DNA of 64,000 nt from Iris pallida (taxonomy: Eukaryota > Streptophyta > Magnoliopsida > Asparagales > Iridaceae). This document shows, piece after piece, positions 33,670 to 45,907 of the stretch. Made by a program: the position numbers and the translations under genes. Each line of letters begins with the position of its first letter. Position 1 is the first letter of the stretch. The stretch lies in the NCBI GenBank assembly GCA_029216955.1, contig JANAVB010044017.1, forward strand, positions 4,858,234 through 4,922,233, written 5' to 3'. The notes beneath the pieces were generated by a model, which was not told the origin of the DNA, did no database searches, and was given only the letters and a program-made list of their open reading frames with translations.

Positions 33670-34140
33670 ACCATTCAAGTAGCCAGGTCACAATCCTTAA
33701 ACCAAACAAGGACCGGGGTTGGAACCCTTCACCTGAATAGAAACCCGTCTCAACTACTTGTTGGTAAAGTAAAACATGTTGAGCTCGACATAGGGTGAAA
33801 TAAGACAATAATCGAAGAGAGGACACAGAACTGCTCCAGGAGCCAGGTTACAACCCTTAAACCAAAGAAGGACCGGGGTTGTAACCCTTCGCCTGAACAG
33901 AACTGGACCCCTGATCTTTATTGTTAAGGCCAGTATGAGTAATCATGCTATTGAAGTAAGATAAATCATGACAAGCATGGCATGAGGAGCAATAAGACAA
34001 TAAACGAAGAAAGAACACAGAACTGCTCGAGGAGCCAGGTTACAACCCTTAAACCAAACAAGGACCGAGGTTGTAACCATTTGCCTGAATAGAACTGGAT
34101 ACCTGATCGTTATTGTTGAGGCAAGCATAAGTAATCGTGT
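33670..34140 (+). repeat. ~180-190-bp tandem repeat with inverted arms in LTR2
   Basis: Three copies start near 33680, 33840 and 34030. The central copy has GGTTACAACCC (33846-33856) and GGGTTGTAACC (33876-33886), a perfect 11-bp stem with a 19-nt loop. The third copy pairs over 10 bp; the first is decayed. Confidence 0.88.
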
Positions 34141-34543
34141 CATGTCACAATCTTGTACAGGATCAGGACAAGACTAAGATGGGCTAGACTCCATCCAATC
34201 AATCACGACCAAGCAAAGAGTACGGCTTGATACTTTAACTAACTAGGATTGTTACATGCCTAGTTACTAGCAAGATGCAATAAGATTATCCCAACAGCCA
34301 CAAGCCCTGCAGACCATCCAGGTTATCCAGATCGAATGTCCGTTTATGAAGGATGCAACATGTGACTGTGTGCTGGAAATGTGCCCTACTCGTCGGTAGG
34401 CTACAAGTCCACTTGGTGCACCAAAATAACGGGATTGCCTGTAGCTGGGAAATCTCTTCATGACTACTGAATTATTATAGTTCATTAGCCTTAGTCAATT
34501 GCAGTAGGTATCCCTGATCGTGGTACTCAGGGATCCCATCCTA

Positions 34544-34548
34544 GATAT
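34544..34548 (+). repeat. Target-site duplication of element E (left)
   Basis: GATAT pairs with GACAT at 52083-52087 (4 of 5 identical, one transition). Confidence 0.75.
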
Positions 34549-35888
34549 TGTAGAAGCATAGAAAAGAATAAAAAAACATCCACACGGCCAGGGAGCCCCA
34601 TGCGGCTCAGAGAGTTCATGTGGCTCAAGGATCTATGCGGCTCAAGTGTCTATACGGCTCAAAATAAGTTCCATGCGGCTCAGAGAGGAGCCACGTAGCC
34701 TGCAAACAGCTCTTCCGTTTGTCCTTTACTGTATTAAATGCCTTGACGGCTGACAGCTCTGACAAAGTGACAGTTCTGACACAAAGATACCATTATGACT
34801 CCCTAGTAATGACGGACTCCTAGGGAAACAAAGGAAATCTCTGACACGGTCCCCCGAGATTCAGAAACTGTCATGCGGCCTTAACACGTGGACAGCCGCA
34901 TGCGGCTCAAGTAGAGACCACACCATGCGGCTCGGGCCGAAGCTGTCCCATGCGGCTCAGACCGAAGCTATCCCATGCGGCTCAAGCAGAGGCTGCCCCA
35001 TGCGGCTCACGAGGACTATCTCCATACGGCTCACAAAGAAGGCACCCATCATACACTCATGCGGCTCAGATCATTACCATAAGGTTCAAATGTTCAGGGG
35101 ACCACTCTCAAGCAGCCTTGACACGTGTCCAGTCTTATGCGGCTCAATGAGGAGAAATCTTTCTGCGGCTCAGATTTCTGCAGTGGCTCACGGTTAAGAC
35201 ACGTGGCATGATAGTGGGACACGTGGCATCAAATCGAGCAAAATCCATCAACAAATCCCAATAAAATATTGGGATCAAATCAGATCATTTGCAATCAAGC
35301 AAATCAATGACACGTGTCGGGAAATCCGAGGTTGGCATGACAAATCAGGAGGATTTATGTCAATCATCATTAATTACCTACAAAAGATTTGATGCAATCA
35401 TATTTATTGCACAAATCTCTTATATTCCAGATGAACGGCCCAGAGCTAGTGATCCTTAGCCGTCGACTTTTAAGAATGGGCAATCATTGCAAACCCTAAT
35501 GATGCCCCCCCACTCTTATAAATAGCAAGGTGCCATTCCCTTGCAAAAGGAGGAGATTTTCGGATAAAAAAAAGAGAGACACAGAGAGCCAGAGAGCTAG
35601 AGAGAGAATATACAGAGATCAAAAGGAGAGCATTTCTTCACCAACGCCAAGCAGTTCTTCTACAGAGCCAAAAAGCTGCACCCGATCGTCCAAGGAGTAA
35701 GGCAGAGTGGTCGTCACTTTCCCGAGCCTCTATCGTTACCCCCCAGAATCTAAAATAAACAATTATACTTAGATTGTTGTACCTAGGTTTTCGTCCCTAG
35801 ACTTTCTTTGTATAAGCGAGTTTGTATTGTGAAGTAAAAGTCCAATCCTCCGATAATTGTTCTGTTCTTTTATATTTCATGGCAAACA
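34549..35888 (+). repeat. 5' LTR of element E
   Basis: It starts TGTAGAAGCATAG and ends CATGGCAAACA. A motif array with a 25-bp period (34924-35030) contains a perfect 14-bp palindrome AGCCGCATGCGGCT at 34894-34907. The TATA box is at 35517-35524. Confidence 0.93.
35517..35524 (+). promoter_or_regulatory. LTR TATA box (element E)
   Basis: TATAAATA in the context CTCTTATAAATAGCAAGG. Confidence 0.8.
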
Positions 35889-35891
35889 CGA

Positions 35892-35910
35892 TGGCGACTC
35901 TGCTGGGGAC
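35892..35910 (+). other. Primer binding site (element E)
   Basis: It is identical to the element A site (TGGCGACTCTGCTGGGGAC), three bases after the LTR end and inside the gag frame. Confidence 0.8.
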
Positions 35911-36310
35911 AAACTTCTCCACGGCTGAGGAGTTGGTGATGCAATCGGATGCAGCCAAACTTGGCTCCATACAACAGAAGATGGTCGTCCGCTTTGACCA
36001 ACAGGCATTTGAAGAAATGCTCTCTGAGGGAAGCGCTGGCCCGGTCCAGAAGCGAACCCGCACAAAGAAAGCTCGCAGCGAGTGGAGGCCAAAATCATTT
36101 GCTCCTCTCCAAGCTCTGGACGGAGTACTCTCTGCTGCCCAAAACGGCGAAGGCGACTCTCGCGCAGCCCCACTTCGAGCCATAGAGGACTCTGCTGTCC
36201 CCAAGTCCGGCAGAGGAAAGTACTACGATGCTAGATTTGCAGGGGCAAAGAGTGATTCTATGTGCTCCAGGAAGAAACCAAACAAGGGCACTAGCCGCAA
36301 GACGAAGACT

Positions 36311-36480
36311 CATGCGGCCAAGATTGCCAGCCGCATGAATGATGACCATGCGGCTGAGACTGCTAACCAAGGGCATAATACTCATGCGACCAGGATTTCC
36401 AGCCGCATGGAGAACACTCATGCGGCCGGGATTCCTAGCCGCATGAAGAAGACCTATACGACTACGCCTGCCAGCCGCAT
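36311..36480 (+). repeat. Coding hairpin repeats in gag (E)
   Basis: Perfect units are 36311-36318/36330-36337 and 36419-36426/36438-36445, each with 8-bp arms and an 11-nt loop. Intermediate units have lost one arm. They encode HAA...SRM at ~12-residue period. Confidence 0.9.
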
Positions 36481-38775
36481 GAAGATTATTGATGCCAGCT
36501 GCATGATGCCTACTCCACGCGGCTCCGTCTTCGACCGTCTCTCCTATGGTCCTGGTCTCTTGTGCTCCCTGGAAGACATGTCTGACTCTCTTCAGCACCA
36601 CTTAGACTCTTCCTACTATGTTCCCTCACGCACTAAAGTGAAGAAGTCTAGGGCAGCACGAGCTTGGCAAGCTCGGTCCGCTGATCCAACCTCTGACCAT
36701 CCGAACGTCCCATATACTATTATGCGGGCCTCAGATGGGAAGTTGTACAGAACCACTCGAGTCCAGCCCCCGGCGGCAAACGGACAGAGAGGTTCCCAAA
36801 AGGCTCCCAAAATCCAGGGAGCAGACATGGTCGATCTGGACCCATCTCACTTGCGTAAGGCCATCCTCCACAAATGCAAGGAAAGAGAAGGTGTCTCGGG
36901 GTGCAAAGAGTCCTCCCACGGACGTCACTGTACCCAAATCATCGTTAACTGCAGTTGCAACAACGCGACGATACGAGAAGACCGACAGTCCGTCTTCCAA
37001 AGATTGCAACAACCATGTTCAGAGGATGAGGCACCTCCCATCATCTCCTGCAACTCTGCTCAGAAAATCCCCGCCGATGGGAGAGGGAAGAAGACCAATG
37101 TTCCCAGCCCGAAGATTTCAACCACCATGACTAAGAGACTACCGTCTAAACGGGTGCCCACCACAGGAGTTTTCTAAGGTACCCGTTCAAAGATGAAATC
37201 TACTATAGTGGAAGATTCATCGTCCACACCACTGGGGACTGCTGGGACTGGGTGTAGCACTCCTCAGAACATCCACGATAATCCAATGTTCTAAAGAGAT
37301 GAGCCCGAGAAAACAACTCTCCCATCAGATACAGCAAGGGCCGACGTCCCTGAGGACGTCCACGACTCCCAAGATGAAGCAAACTCTGAAGCTGGGGGTA
37401 CTATCCCTTCTGAGTCCGAACCAGAGGAGAACATTCCCACATACCCCGATGACTTTCCGCTACAGGGGTATGATTCGAAGGGCACTTCCTCCACCATTCC
37501 GTCCATCTCTTCTCATGTAAAGATGGTGTTCATGACGGACAGCAGCCAAGGTGGTTCCAGTGATCGCCAACGCATCGACACTCTGGAGGCCATACTGCAT
37601 GCCTTGGTCAAGTCTGTGGACGAAATCAAAGCGGCCCTTCCAACTCTCCAAGAAGGGACGTCTGGCCAAACAAGCGCGGGTCCCACGGTCAATGCGGACT
37701 CGAACTCAGCGACACCGAACTCGGGCAACAATCCTCCTGAAATGATGGGCCCCACCACTGTGGATGAGGCCAGGAAAGCAAGAAAGAGGTCCAGGAGCTC
37801 CGAGCCATGTTTCACGCTCGAGAAACCTCTCAAGACCTCAGAATACGGCAACCATACCCTGCAGCATGGAGGGATGTCCCCTTTCCACCAAGATATAAGT
37901 CGTTCAATATCAATCCTTATGATGGCAAGACCTCCACAAGTCGGTAAATCACTTACTTCAAGGTCACCACCGACCATCTGCCCCATGACGATGCCATCCT
38001 CACACGATTATTTATTAGGGCATTGGAAGGAGTCGTCTTCTACTGGTATCGCAACCTACCAGACAACTGCATCCACCCCTTCGCCGGCTTCAAGCGCATG
38101 TTCTTGGAGAGATTCTACGAAGTAGGACAGGATGTCACGATGTCCACCCTCATGGACGTCGTTCAAGGGGAGAAAGAGCTGACGAGGAACTATATTGAGC
38201 GGTTTCGCCAAACCGCAATGAAGCTGTCCTCTGGAAACCCGGATTCCTCCTTAATTAAAATTTGCCAAAAGAGACTGCTTCCAACAATCAGCCTCTGGAT
38301 GGGCGAAAGTCAATTTAAGGACTGGAAGACGTTTATCATCAGTGCCACAAGTGACGAAGAACGATTGAAGAAGGCTCGCCAACTGGGATTGTACATCTCA
38401 GAAGGTGAGGACGAGGGCAGACGTCCCAACGCCAACACCAACAATGGGGGTAGCTCCACCAACAACCGGGACAACAAGGGCAAGCAGGCTATGGTGGCCG
38501 ACACAACACAGAAACCTGAGCCAAAACTGGCAGACAAGCAATGGCCACAAATGACCTACTCCTTCGAAGACGGCCACGTCAAGCCCATCTTGGACATGCT
38601 CATAAAAGGAGACAGAATTCAGCTTCCTCCACCGAGACGAGAACCTCGACCGACAGAAATTGAGAACCCAAAGTACTTCTATTACCACCGCTACGTCCAC
38701 CATGCTACACACGACTGCTACCAACTAAAACGGTACATCCAAAATCTCATCGATTTGAACGCTCTGGCCATCGAT

Positions 38776-40790
38776 TTCGAGGAGGTAACTATGGCAGCCA
38801 ATATGGTGTCAGTACAATTTGGCAGCTTCCCTCCAACAGAAACTCAAGATGGTGTGGTCCCCATCCCTCTGGCGACAATGGAGATTGCTAATCTTCCACC
38901 TCCCCGAGATCAGGCTGCTGGTCTAGTGCCCCTCACCACATCACGAGGAGAGGTCATGTGGGTCCATCCAGACTTGGTATCAGAGGTGACTCAGCCCACA
39001 CCATCTTCCATTTGCAAGAAGAAGAGTGGAAAAGTCAGGTCCTGTCGCAAAATCTCGGCAGATATCAAAGAAGCTACAGCCGTCGTCACTAGGTCTGGGG
39101 TACAATCCCAACCTGTGGCTAATAACTCGGCTGAAGATCATCAGCCCGCTACAACTGACGCTCCGAGACCTTCTCAGCCTCCGACGACCGACAAGCCTAG
39201 GCCGAAGGAGACTCGTTTTGACAAATCCCTCCGAAAAGAGGCACCACAGGGGCTGGAGAAGCCCTACAACTTCGACATCTTGGCACAATTGGCCAACACA
39301 CCGGCCAAGTTGTCATTATACGAGCTTCTGAGACTCTCAAAGGATGTTCGTACAGCTTTGAGCGATGCACTCCAAAATGCCGACGTGTACCTGGCTCAGG
39401 TCAACCTCACGGGAGAGAACCCGCCTGCAGATCTCCAAGTCAGCGCTTGCACGGAAGTGATGCCCAATATTGTCTTCACTCCGCAGGACATGCTCATCAA
39501 AACTAACCTGCACGATCGCCCGTTATACTACACCGGATACATCGGCGACGTAAATGTGGATCGGATGCACATTGATCCTGGCTCTTCCATAAGCATTATC
39601 TTGAAGGGTCTGTTACATCATCTCTGCATCCCTATGCATCGCCTAATGCCTACAAGCATCGCCATCAGTAGTTTTAATTCGGGCAGGAGCTACCCAATTG
39701 GGAAGATTCGTCTGAAGTGTCAAATTGGCGATCTTCAGTCGAAAGTCACCTGTTATTTCATAGATGCAGACACTTCTTACAACATCCTTCTGGGACGCCC
39801 TTGGATATATGATTATATGCTCGTGCCTTCCACACTGCACCAATGCTTCAAGTATGTCGACAAACATGGCCTCGTGAGGATAGAATTTATCGACATCGAT
39901 CCCTTCAAAGGGGTCGAATCTTACTACTCAGACTCCTGCCTGTACGAAAAATCGAAGAGGCACCTTGGTGAAGGAGATGTGCAAGCTCGTACCGAGACAG
40001 CCACAGGATCAGAAGAACCTATGACGATCCACCTCCAAGCTCGCAAACCTGGCAAGTCCGTACCCCTTACCGCCACTCTGCGTAAGGACGCAATCAGCCT
40101 CTCGGCACAAGAAGAGCAAATAATAATCCGGCTGCCAAGGTCCGGCCAAGTACCAAGACCCACAACGGAGCCATTGACAATCAGGTTGCCGAGAGTCGGC
40201 CAGCCGCAAACGGAGAAGCTCAATCCCTCTAACAAGCCAATGACGATACGCCTTTCCAAGAAGAGTCGTCACCCCGATGCAAGGTCTGGGACTTCTAGCG
40301 AACCAACCACTCCCCGCCCAGCATCGAGTAACAAACTGGGGGTCGCTAGTCTGCCAACAACTCCACGTTCTGCTCCACCAGCTGAACCCCTGACGATCAA
40401 GCTGCCCAGGTCGTCCTCTCAGTCTTCGTTTATACAGGGGGTAGCCGAAGAGGAACCGGAGCTGCCAAGTATGTGGCTGCCCATACTGATGTTCCCTCTG
40501 CAGATGATATAATCCCGCTAGAAAAGATACCTTACTTTATCAATAAAGGGCTATCTTTGAACTACCTCGAACTCAATAAGCTTTGTACAATGTATGCTAT
40601 GGAACACGGTATAGGCATTCACCTACACACACAGGTGACAAATGTGTACACCGCAAACCAGCTTATTCCAGTAGAATACACTTACCGCATAATCGAGGGA
40701 GGGGACCATCCAATCATCTTCGGCCGAAAGGACGATCCGCAGCCCTTCACCATAGAAGAAGTCGACCTTGAATGAGATGCCGAAAGACTG
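38776..40790 (+). pseudogene. gag C-terminus and protease region of element E
   Basis: It is part of an 829-codon frame (38023-40512), the longest in the window. The protease segment is HIDPGSSISII (Asp at 39574-39576), then RSYPIGKIRLKC and YNILLGRPWIYDY. The Pro-rich linker with repeated LTIRLPR and EPTTPRPAS runs to 40440. A frameshift near 40465 moves the end (NKGLSLNYLELNKLCTMY) to frame 3. The same D-P-G active-site form occurs in A and F. Confidence 0.87.
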
Positions 40791-42130
40791 CCTCTGTATC
40801 TTTATAGCCCCCAATCCAAATATCTCATACAAAAACAAGGGTATGATCTGGCAACTACGCCAGGCTTGAACTACGACACTGGGCGACGATTACCTCTAAT
40901 GCCACCAGTCCCGGCTGACAAACCACGGGACTACTATAGCAAGACTCGATGTGGATTAAGGTATGTTACACCCACAACGACCCCTAAATGTTCAGATGAA
41001 GAATGTGACTGGCATTCACATTCAACCGGGTCACCAACTTCTGACTCGGATACCAGCATCGGAGACATATTCAGACAAGTCCTGTCAGTCAACATGGCAT
41101 TCGCCGATGCTTACCAAGAAGATGAAGACATTTCTGAAATCCTCGAGTTAGAGCCGTGGGCCCAACAGTTGGATACACTATGGGAAAAGTAATTCGAACA
41201 GAGAGAACCTCCTACAGAAGATAAAGTTATACAGGTCGACCTCGGCAGCGAATCTTCTCCAAAGCCAATCTTCGTTAGTAAAAGCCTAACAAACGAAGAG
41301 CGAGAAACGCTGCTGGAACTTGTCAAAGAATATATTAATGTGTTCGCTTGGAGCTATAAAGACATACCGGGGTTAAATCCCGATATTGCTCTTTACAAAC
41401 TCAACATTCGGCCGGATGCAAAGCCAGTCAAGCAACAACAGCGACGCTTCCGCCCAGGCATCTTGGATGCAATCGAAGCCGAAGTCAACAAACTAATAGC
41501 CAGCGGCTTCATTCGTGAGGAACAACACCCGGATTGGGTCGCCAATATAGTACCAGTCCTCAAGAAGAATAGAAAGATTCGAATCTGCATCGACTTCCAC
41601 AATCTGAATGAGGCATGTCCCAAAGATGAATTCCCCCTCTATATCACAGATATCATGATTGACAACACCTGCGGCTTCGAACGTATGTCATTCATGGATG
41701 GCTTCTCGGGGTACAACCAAATCAAGATGTCTTCTGACGACGAAAAGCATACATCATTCCGAACACCGATTGGCACATACTGCTACACAGTCATGCCTTT
41801 CGGTTTGAAGAATGCTGGTGCCACATATCAAAGAGCTATGAGTATCATCTTCAGAGACCACTTACGCAAGACGGTGGAGTGCTATATTGATGACATCGCT
41901 GTCAAGAGTCACTGTAAGGGAGACCATCTCCAGGATCTGAGGACGGTATTCGACCTGATACGAGCACACAACCTGAAAATGAATCCTACAAAATCTTTCT
42001 TGGGCGTATCCAGCAAAAAATTCCTGGGTTTTATTATTACTGCACAGGGAATTCATGTAGACCCAGAGAAGACGAAGGCAATTATGGAGATGGGTCCCCC
42101 GAGAAATCTTTGCGAACTCAGAGGCCTTCA
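40791..42130 (+). pseudogene. pol: Reverse transcriptase of element E
   Basis: Pieces 40866-41192 and 41340-42533 are in frame 3. RT motifs include RICIDFHNLNEA (R to H), FMDGFSGYNQIKM, MPFGLKNAGATYQRAM and catalytic YIDD (41883-41894). Only a stop near 41190 and the Met-less join to 41340 interrupt it. Its substrate is the element genomic RNA. Confidence 0.93.
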
Positions 42131-43160
42131 AGGGAGGCTAGCTTACATCAGGAGGTTCATTTCTAATCTCTTCGGGCGATGTCGTCCATTCACCCATCTC
42201 ATGAAGAAAGGCGTCTCATTCGTATGGGACGAAGAATGTCAGCGTGTCTTCGACAGCATCAAAGAATATTTATCGAACCCTCCAGTCCTGGTGGCCCCGG
42301 TTGCTGGAAAACCATTTCTGTTCTACGTACGAGCAATGGAACATTCCCTCGGTATTCTGCTGGCACAAAATAACGATGCAGGCCATGAACAAGCCATATA
42401 TTACCTCAGTCAAATGATGATTGGGCCAGAGCACCGATACACCGCCGTGGAGAAGGAATGCCTTGTCCTGGTGTTCGCCATTCAGAAGACGCGGCACTAT
42501 GTCACTAGACAAACCATACATATGATCTCATGAGTCAACCCTCTCAGAGTCCTCATGACTAAACCAGGGGCACTCAGCTCTTGCCTCGCTACATGGACAA
42601 TATTGTTGTCCCCTTATCATATGATGTTCGTCCCACAAAAGGCTGTTAAAGATCAAGCCCTGGCAGACTTTTTGGCAGCCCACCCGGGCTCAGAGTCGTC
42701 CAGAATATATGAAGAAATCCCAGATGAGGTTGCCGACTCACATGCAACCTCTCACGATGATATATGGCAAATGTTCTTCGACGGCGCCTCAAGGACCGGA
42801 CCTAAAGGTAACATCGTCGTCGGAGTCGGGGTGGTGCTGGTCTCCCCTTCCGGATTGGTGATTAACCGTGCTTACTCTCTCACAGAGCCCTGCTCTAACA
42901 ATGTGGCCGAGTACAACGCTTTGGTCATTGGCCTCCAACTTGCAAGAGAGCTGGGGTAGAATATCTTGAAGCATACGGCGATTCTCAGTTAATCGTCAAT
43001 CAGATCCGGGGCTCGTACAAAGTCCGCCATGAAGACATGATCCCATATCATCAAATAGCGATCAACATTATTTCGTCATTTGAGGGGTTCTTCATCGAAC
43101 ATGTTCCCAGACTCTGAAATATCGAAGCCGAAGCCTTAGCAGGCCTGGCCGCTTCCCTAG
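42131..43160 (+). pseudogene. pol: Tandem RNase H modules of element E
   Basis: The gypsy RNase H is continuous with RT up to a stop at 42531-42533 (CGA to TGA). The archaeal-type module starts FFDGASRTGPKGNIVVGVG in 42555-42959. A one-base loss near 42955 (five G to four) shifts the rest (EYLEAYGDSQLIVNQI) to frame 2. Confidence 0.92.
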
Positions 43161-44536
43161 CAGTGCCAAATCATACTCATCAATCGGTAGATGTGATAGG
43201 CCACGAACTGGTCTGCCCCAAGAACAATGTTCAATTCGTGGCGAGTTATTTCGCTCAAACGATCGACGAAGTCCCAGATTGGAGACAACCATTCATTGAC
43301 TTCGTAGTCTACGACATCCTACCCGAGAACCCAAAAGAGGCTACCTCTATCCGAAGGAGTTTACTCAGATTCTTCTACGATATAGAGACGAAAATGCTGT
43401 ATCGTCGATCCTATGATGGATTATTGCTCCGTTGTCTGTCAAACGCAGAAGCCAAAGAAGTCGTACGCGAAGCTCACGACGATGTCTGCGGGGCCCATCA
43501 GCCTGGCCCTAAATTACAAGACCGTCTTCGTCGAATGGGCTACTACTGGCCCACAATGGTAGCAGATGCGATAGACTATGCTAGAAAGTACAAAGCTTGC
43601 CAAGTCCATGCGGACTTCATCCACCAACCATCCGAATTTCTATATCCGACAGCGGCGTCCTGGCCGTTCGAAGCATGGGGAATGGATATCATCGGTCCGA
43701 TTACTCCACCTTTCTCCCGAGGATATCGCTTCATACTCGCAATCACAAATTTCTTCTCTAAATGGGCGGAAGCTATCCCACTTGCAGAAGTAAAGACTTC
43801 AAACGTGATCAGCTTCCTCTAGCATCATGTCATCTATCGCTTTGGACTGCCCCGAAGGATCATCCACGATAATGGTCCGCAGTTTGTAAGCCAAGCCTTC
43901 TATCGGTTGTGCGACAAGCATCGCATCCAGAATATTGCTTCGACACCATACAATCCGACAGCAAATGGGTTGGCAGAGACATTCAACAAAATAATCATCA
44001 AACTTCTCAAAAAGTTTGTCTCTTCTAATAAATGTGACTGGAACGAGAAGCTTGGTAAATGTTTATGGGCGTACCGTACTACAGTCCGAACGGCCATTCG
44101 GAACACGCCATTTTCCCTGGTGTACGGGAGTGAGGCAGTCCTCCCATTGGAGACTCAAATACCCTTGCTCCACGTCGCCCTTACTTACCAACTGACGACG
44201 GAAAATAACTACCGGTGCCGACTACAAGAGTTGGAGGCCTTAGATGAAAAGCGCTTCTTGGCTCAGCAATGAATCGAGCTTTACCAAGCATGCATCTCTG
44301 GAGCCTTCAACAAGAAGGTTAAAATCAGAATATTCCAGGTGGGCGATCTCGTCCTGGCAGTCCGAAGGCCGATGGTCATGACTCACAAGACCGCCGACAA
44401 ATTCCAGCCAAAATGGGAAGGGTTGTTTATCATTGAGGCCGTATTTTCCAACAGTGCTTACCGCCTCGCAAAACAAAATGGAGACTTGCTCATGTTGCCC
44501 GTCAAGGGCAAGTTCCTGAAGAAATATTATGTCTAA
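43161..44536 (+). pseudogene. pol: Integrase of element E
   Basis: Frame-2 pieces 43163-43822, 43907-44272 and 44339-44536 carry AHDDVCGAHQPG, YARKYKACQVH (one zinc Cys replaced by Tyr), GMDIIGPITPP, GLPRRIIHDNGPQF, NGLAETFNKII, and the C-terminal KWEGLFII with terminal KFLKKYYV and stop. Stops lie near 43820 and 44270. Confidence 0.91.
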
Positions 44537-44544
44537 ATGACATT

Positions 44545-44945
44545 TTCCAGATTATCGAGTCATGTACCCGTCGGTACCGCTGAACTCACACTCTCACAAA
44601 ACTCCAGGTTATCGAGTCATGTACCCGCTGGTGCCGCTGAACTCACTTTCACAATATTCCAGATCATCGAGTCATGTACCCGTCGGTACCGCTGAACTCA
44701 CTTTCACAATATTCTAGATCATCGAGTCATGTACCCGCTGGTGCCGCTGAACTCACATTCACAGAAATCCTAGATTGCTGAGTCATGTACCCTCTCGTAC
44801 CGCTGAACTCACATCCTCCTTGTACAGAAATCCCAGATTATCGAGTCATGTACCCGCTGGTACCTCTGAACTTACACTTTGATTCTAAAATTCATGTATT
44901 GTCGAGTTATGTACCCGATGGTACCCCTGACCTTACATCCTGGTC
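44545..44945 (+). repeat. 53-bp tandem repeat array (E, about 7 copies)
   Basis: The GAGTCATGTACCCG mark recurs roughly every 53-60 bp, with GGTACCGCTGAACTCA or GGTGCCGCTGAACTCA. It is homologous to 11262-11855. Confidence 0.9.
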
Positions 44946-45305
44946 ACTCTTTCGGAGGAAAGTTATGTATGACTATACCTATGAACATTTTTTCTGAAGG
45001 AGCTCCTTCCTCATGATCCACTACCCGCACTCCTAGTGCACAAAAAGGGTAACAGATCCACAAATTTCTAAAACGACCATGTCGATGTTACCTCTGAGTC
45101 GTCTTAATTCTGCCAAAAACAAATCACCCCCTACATAGAACTTTCATGTCCTCATTACCGCTGAGTCGTCCTATGTACCCCCCCTTCATTGAGCCCACTC
45201 CTGCCATGTCCTCATTACCTCTCAGTGGGAAGGCTCCGTCAAAGAAACCCTCATGCTTGCCATGTCCTCATTACCTCTGAGTAAATATGTTGATTCCTTT
45301 TCGAC
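44946..45305 (+). repeat. Repeated CATGTCCTCATTACCTCTGAG block (E)
   Basis: This is the same dispersed repeat as in A and B, with copies near 45148, 45205, 45260, 45383 and 45440. No gene is seen. Confidence 0.8.
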
Positions 45306-45752
45306 TTATTATCTGTACCCACAACCGGAGTACGCCAAGAATAGTAGGTCCACAAATATCCTCCGTTGAGTCCACTCCTGCTATGTCCTCATCACCTCTG
45401 AGTAGGAAGATTCTGTGATAAGAAAACCCTCATGCTTGCCATGTCCTCTTTACCTCTGAGTAAGCATGTTGGTTCTACTTCATCCTATTATCCGTATCCT
45501 AACCCAGGATACGCCAAGGATAATAGGCCCACAAATATCCTCTGCTGAATTTCTCAGCAAAGGCCCATCATTCCTTATCATGCCCCTGGAGCCTAGCTGC
45601 TCCATGGCATTCCTTCTTCCGATACTCGGAACGTCCACGACAACATGACCGTGGAACCATTCTAAGTATCCCCAATCAAACTTGTTACCCGTACCTAAAA
45701 CCAAGGTATGCCAGGGGTAACAGGTCCACAGACGAGTCCCCCATGCGGGACA
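45306..45752 (+). other. Three conserved 3' hairpins (E)
   Basis: 45306-45348: inner GTACCC/GAGTAC, one mismatch. 45485-45526: outer CTATTATCC/GGATAATAG perfect, inner GTATCC/GGATAC. 45684-45721: outer GTTACCC/GGGTAAC perfect, inner GTACCT/AGGTAT with one G-T. A GTCCC/GGGAC hairpin follows at ~45737-45752. Confidence 0.86.
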
Positions 45753-45907
45753 CACATCACCACAATACCACAGGCACAACAAGCAATACAAATGAAGGGT
45801 AGAATGGAAAGTACTCTTTATTTGAAAGTCGAAAAAGTATTACATGTTTTGGGGACCACGTCCCTCTCAAAAAAAAGGAAAACATAAACAAAAGAAGGAA
45901 AGGCCGA

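Larger units (their letters stand above)
32986..34548 (-). repeat. Chromovirus LTR2, low-coordinate part
   Basis: It begins TGTAACGCCCCAG; on the minus strand this is the LTR end CTGGGGCGTTACA. It is interrupted by element E and resumes at 52088. It adjoins, through a polypurine tract, the chromovirus pol on the minus strand, so it is that element's 3' LTR, ~3.0 kb without E. One CATGCGG-type motif (CTATGCGGTCACGGCTG) lies at ~33066. Confidence 0.68.
35879..38775 (+). pseudogene. gag: gag of element E
   Basis: It is open from the LTR ATG (35879) for 433 codons to a stop at 37175-37177 (CAA to TAA). It continues in the same frame to ~37790, where a frameshift moves it to the frame of 38023-40512. 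Motifs are DAAKLGSIQQKMVVRFDQQA, HAA/SRM repeats (36300-36480), FYWYRNLPDN, FLERFYEVGQD and a zinc-knuckle-like segment with YFYYHRYVHHATHDCYQLK, where the first Cys is Phe/Tyr. The frame is also open upstream into the LTR to 35822, but nothing conserved supports that start. Confidence 0.88.

Noticed and set aside
35822..35878. An upstream start for gag in E inside the LTR
   Set aside because: The frame is open there, but the upstream residues are not conserved in A or B and would precede the U5 end; the LTR-terminal ATG is shared by the copies.
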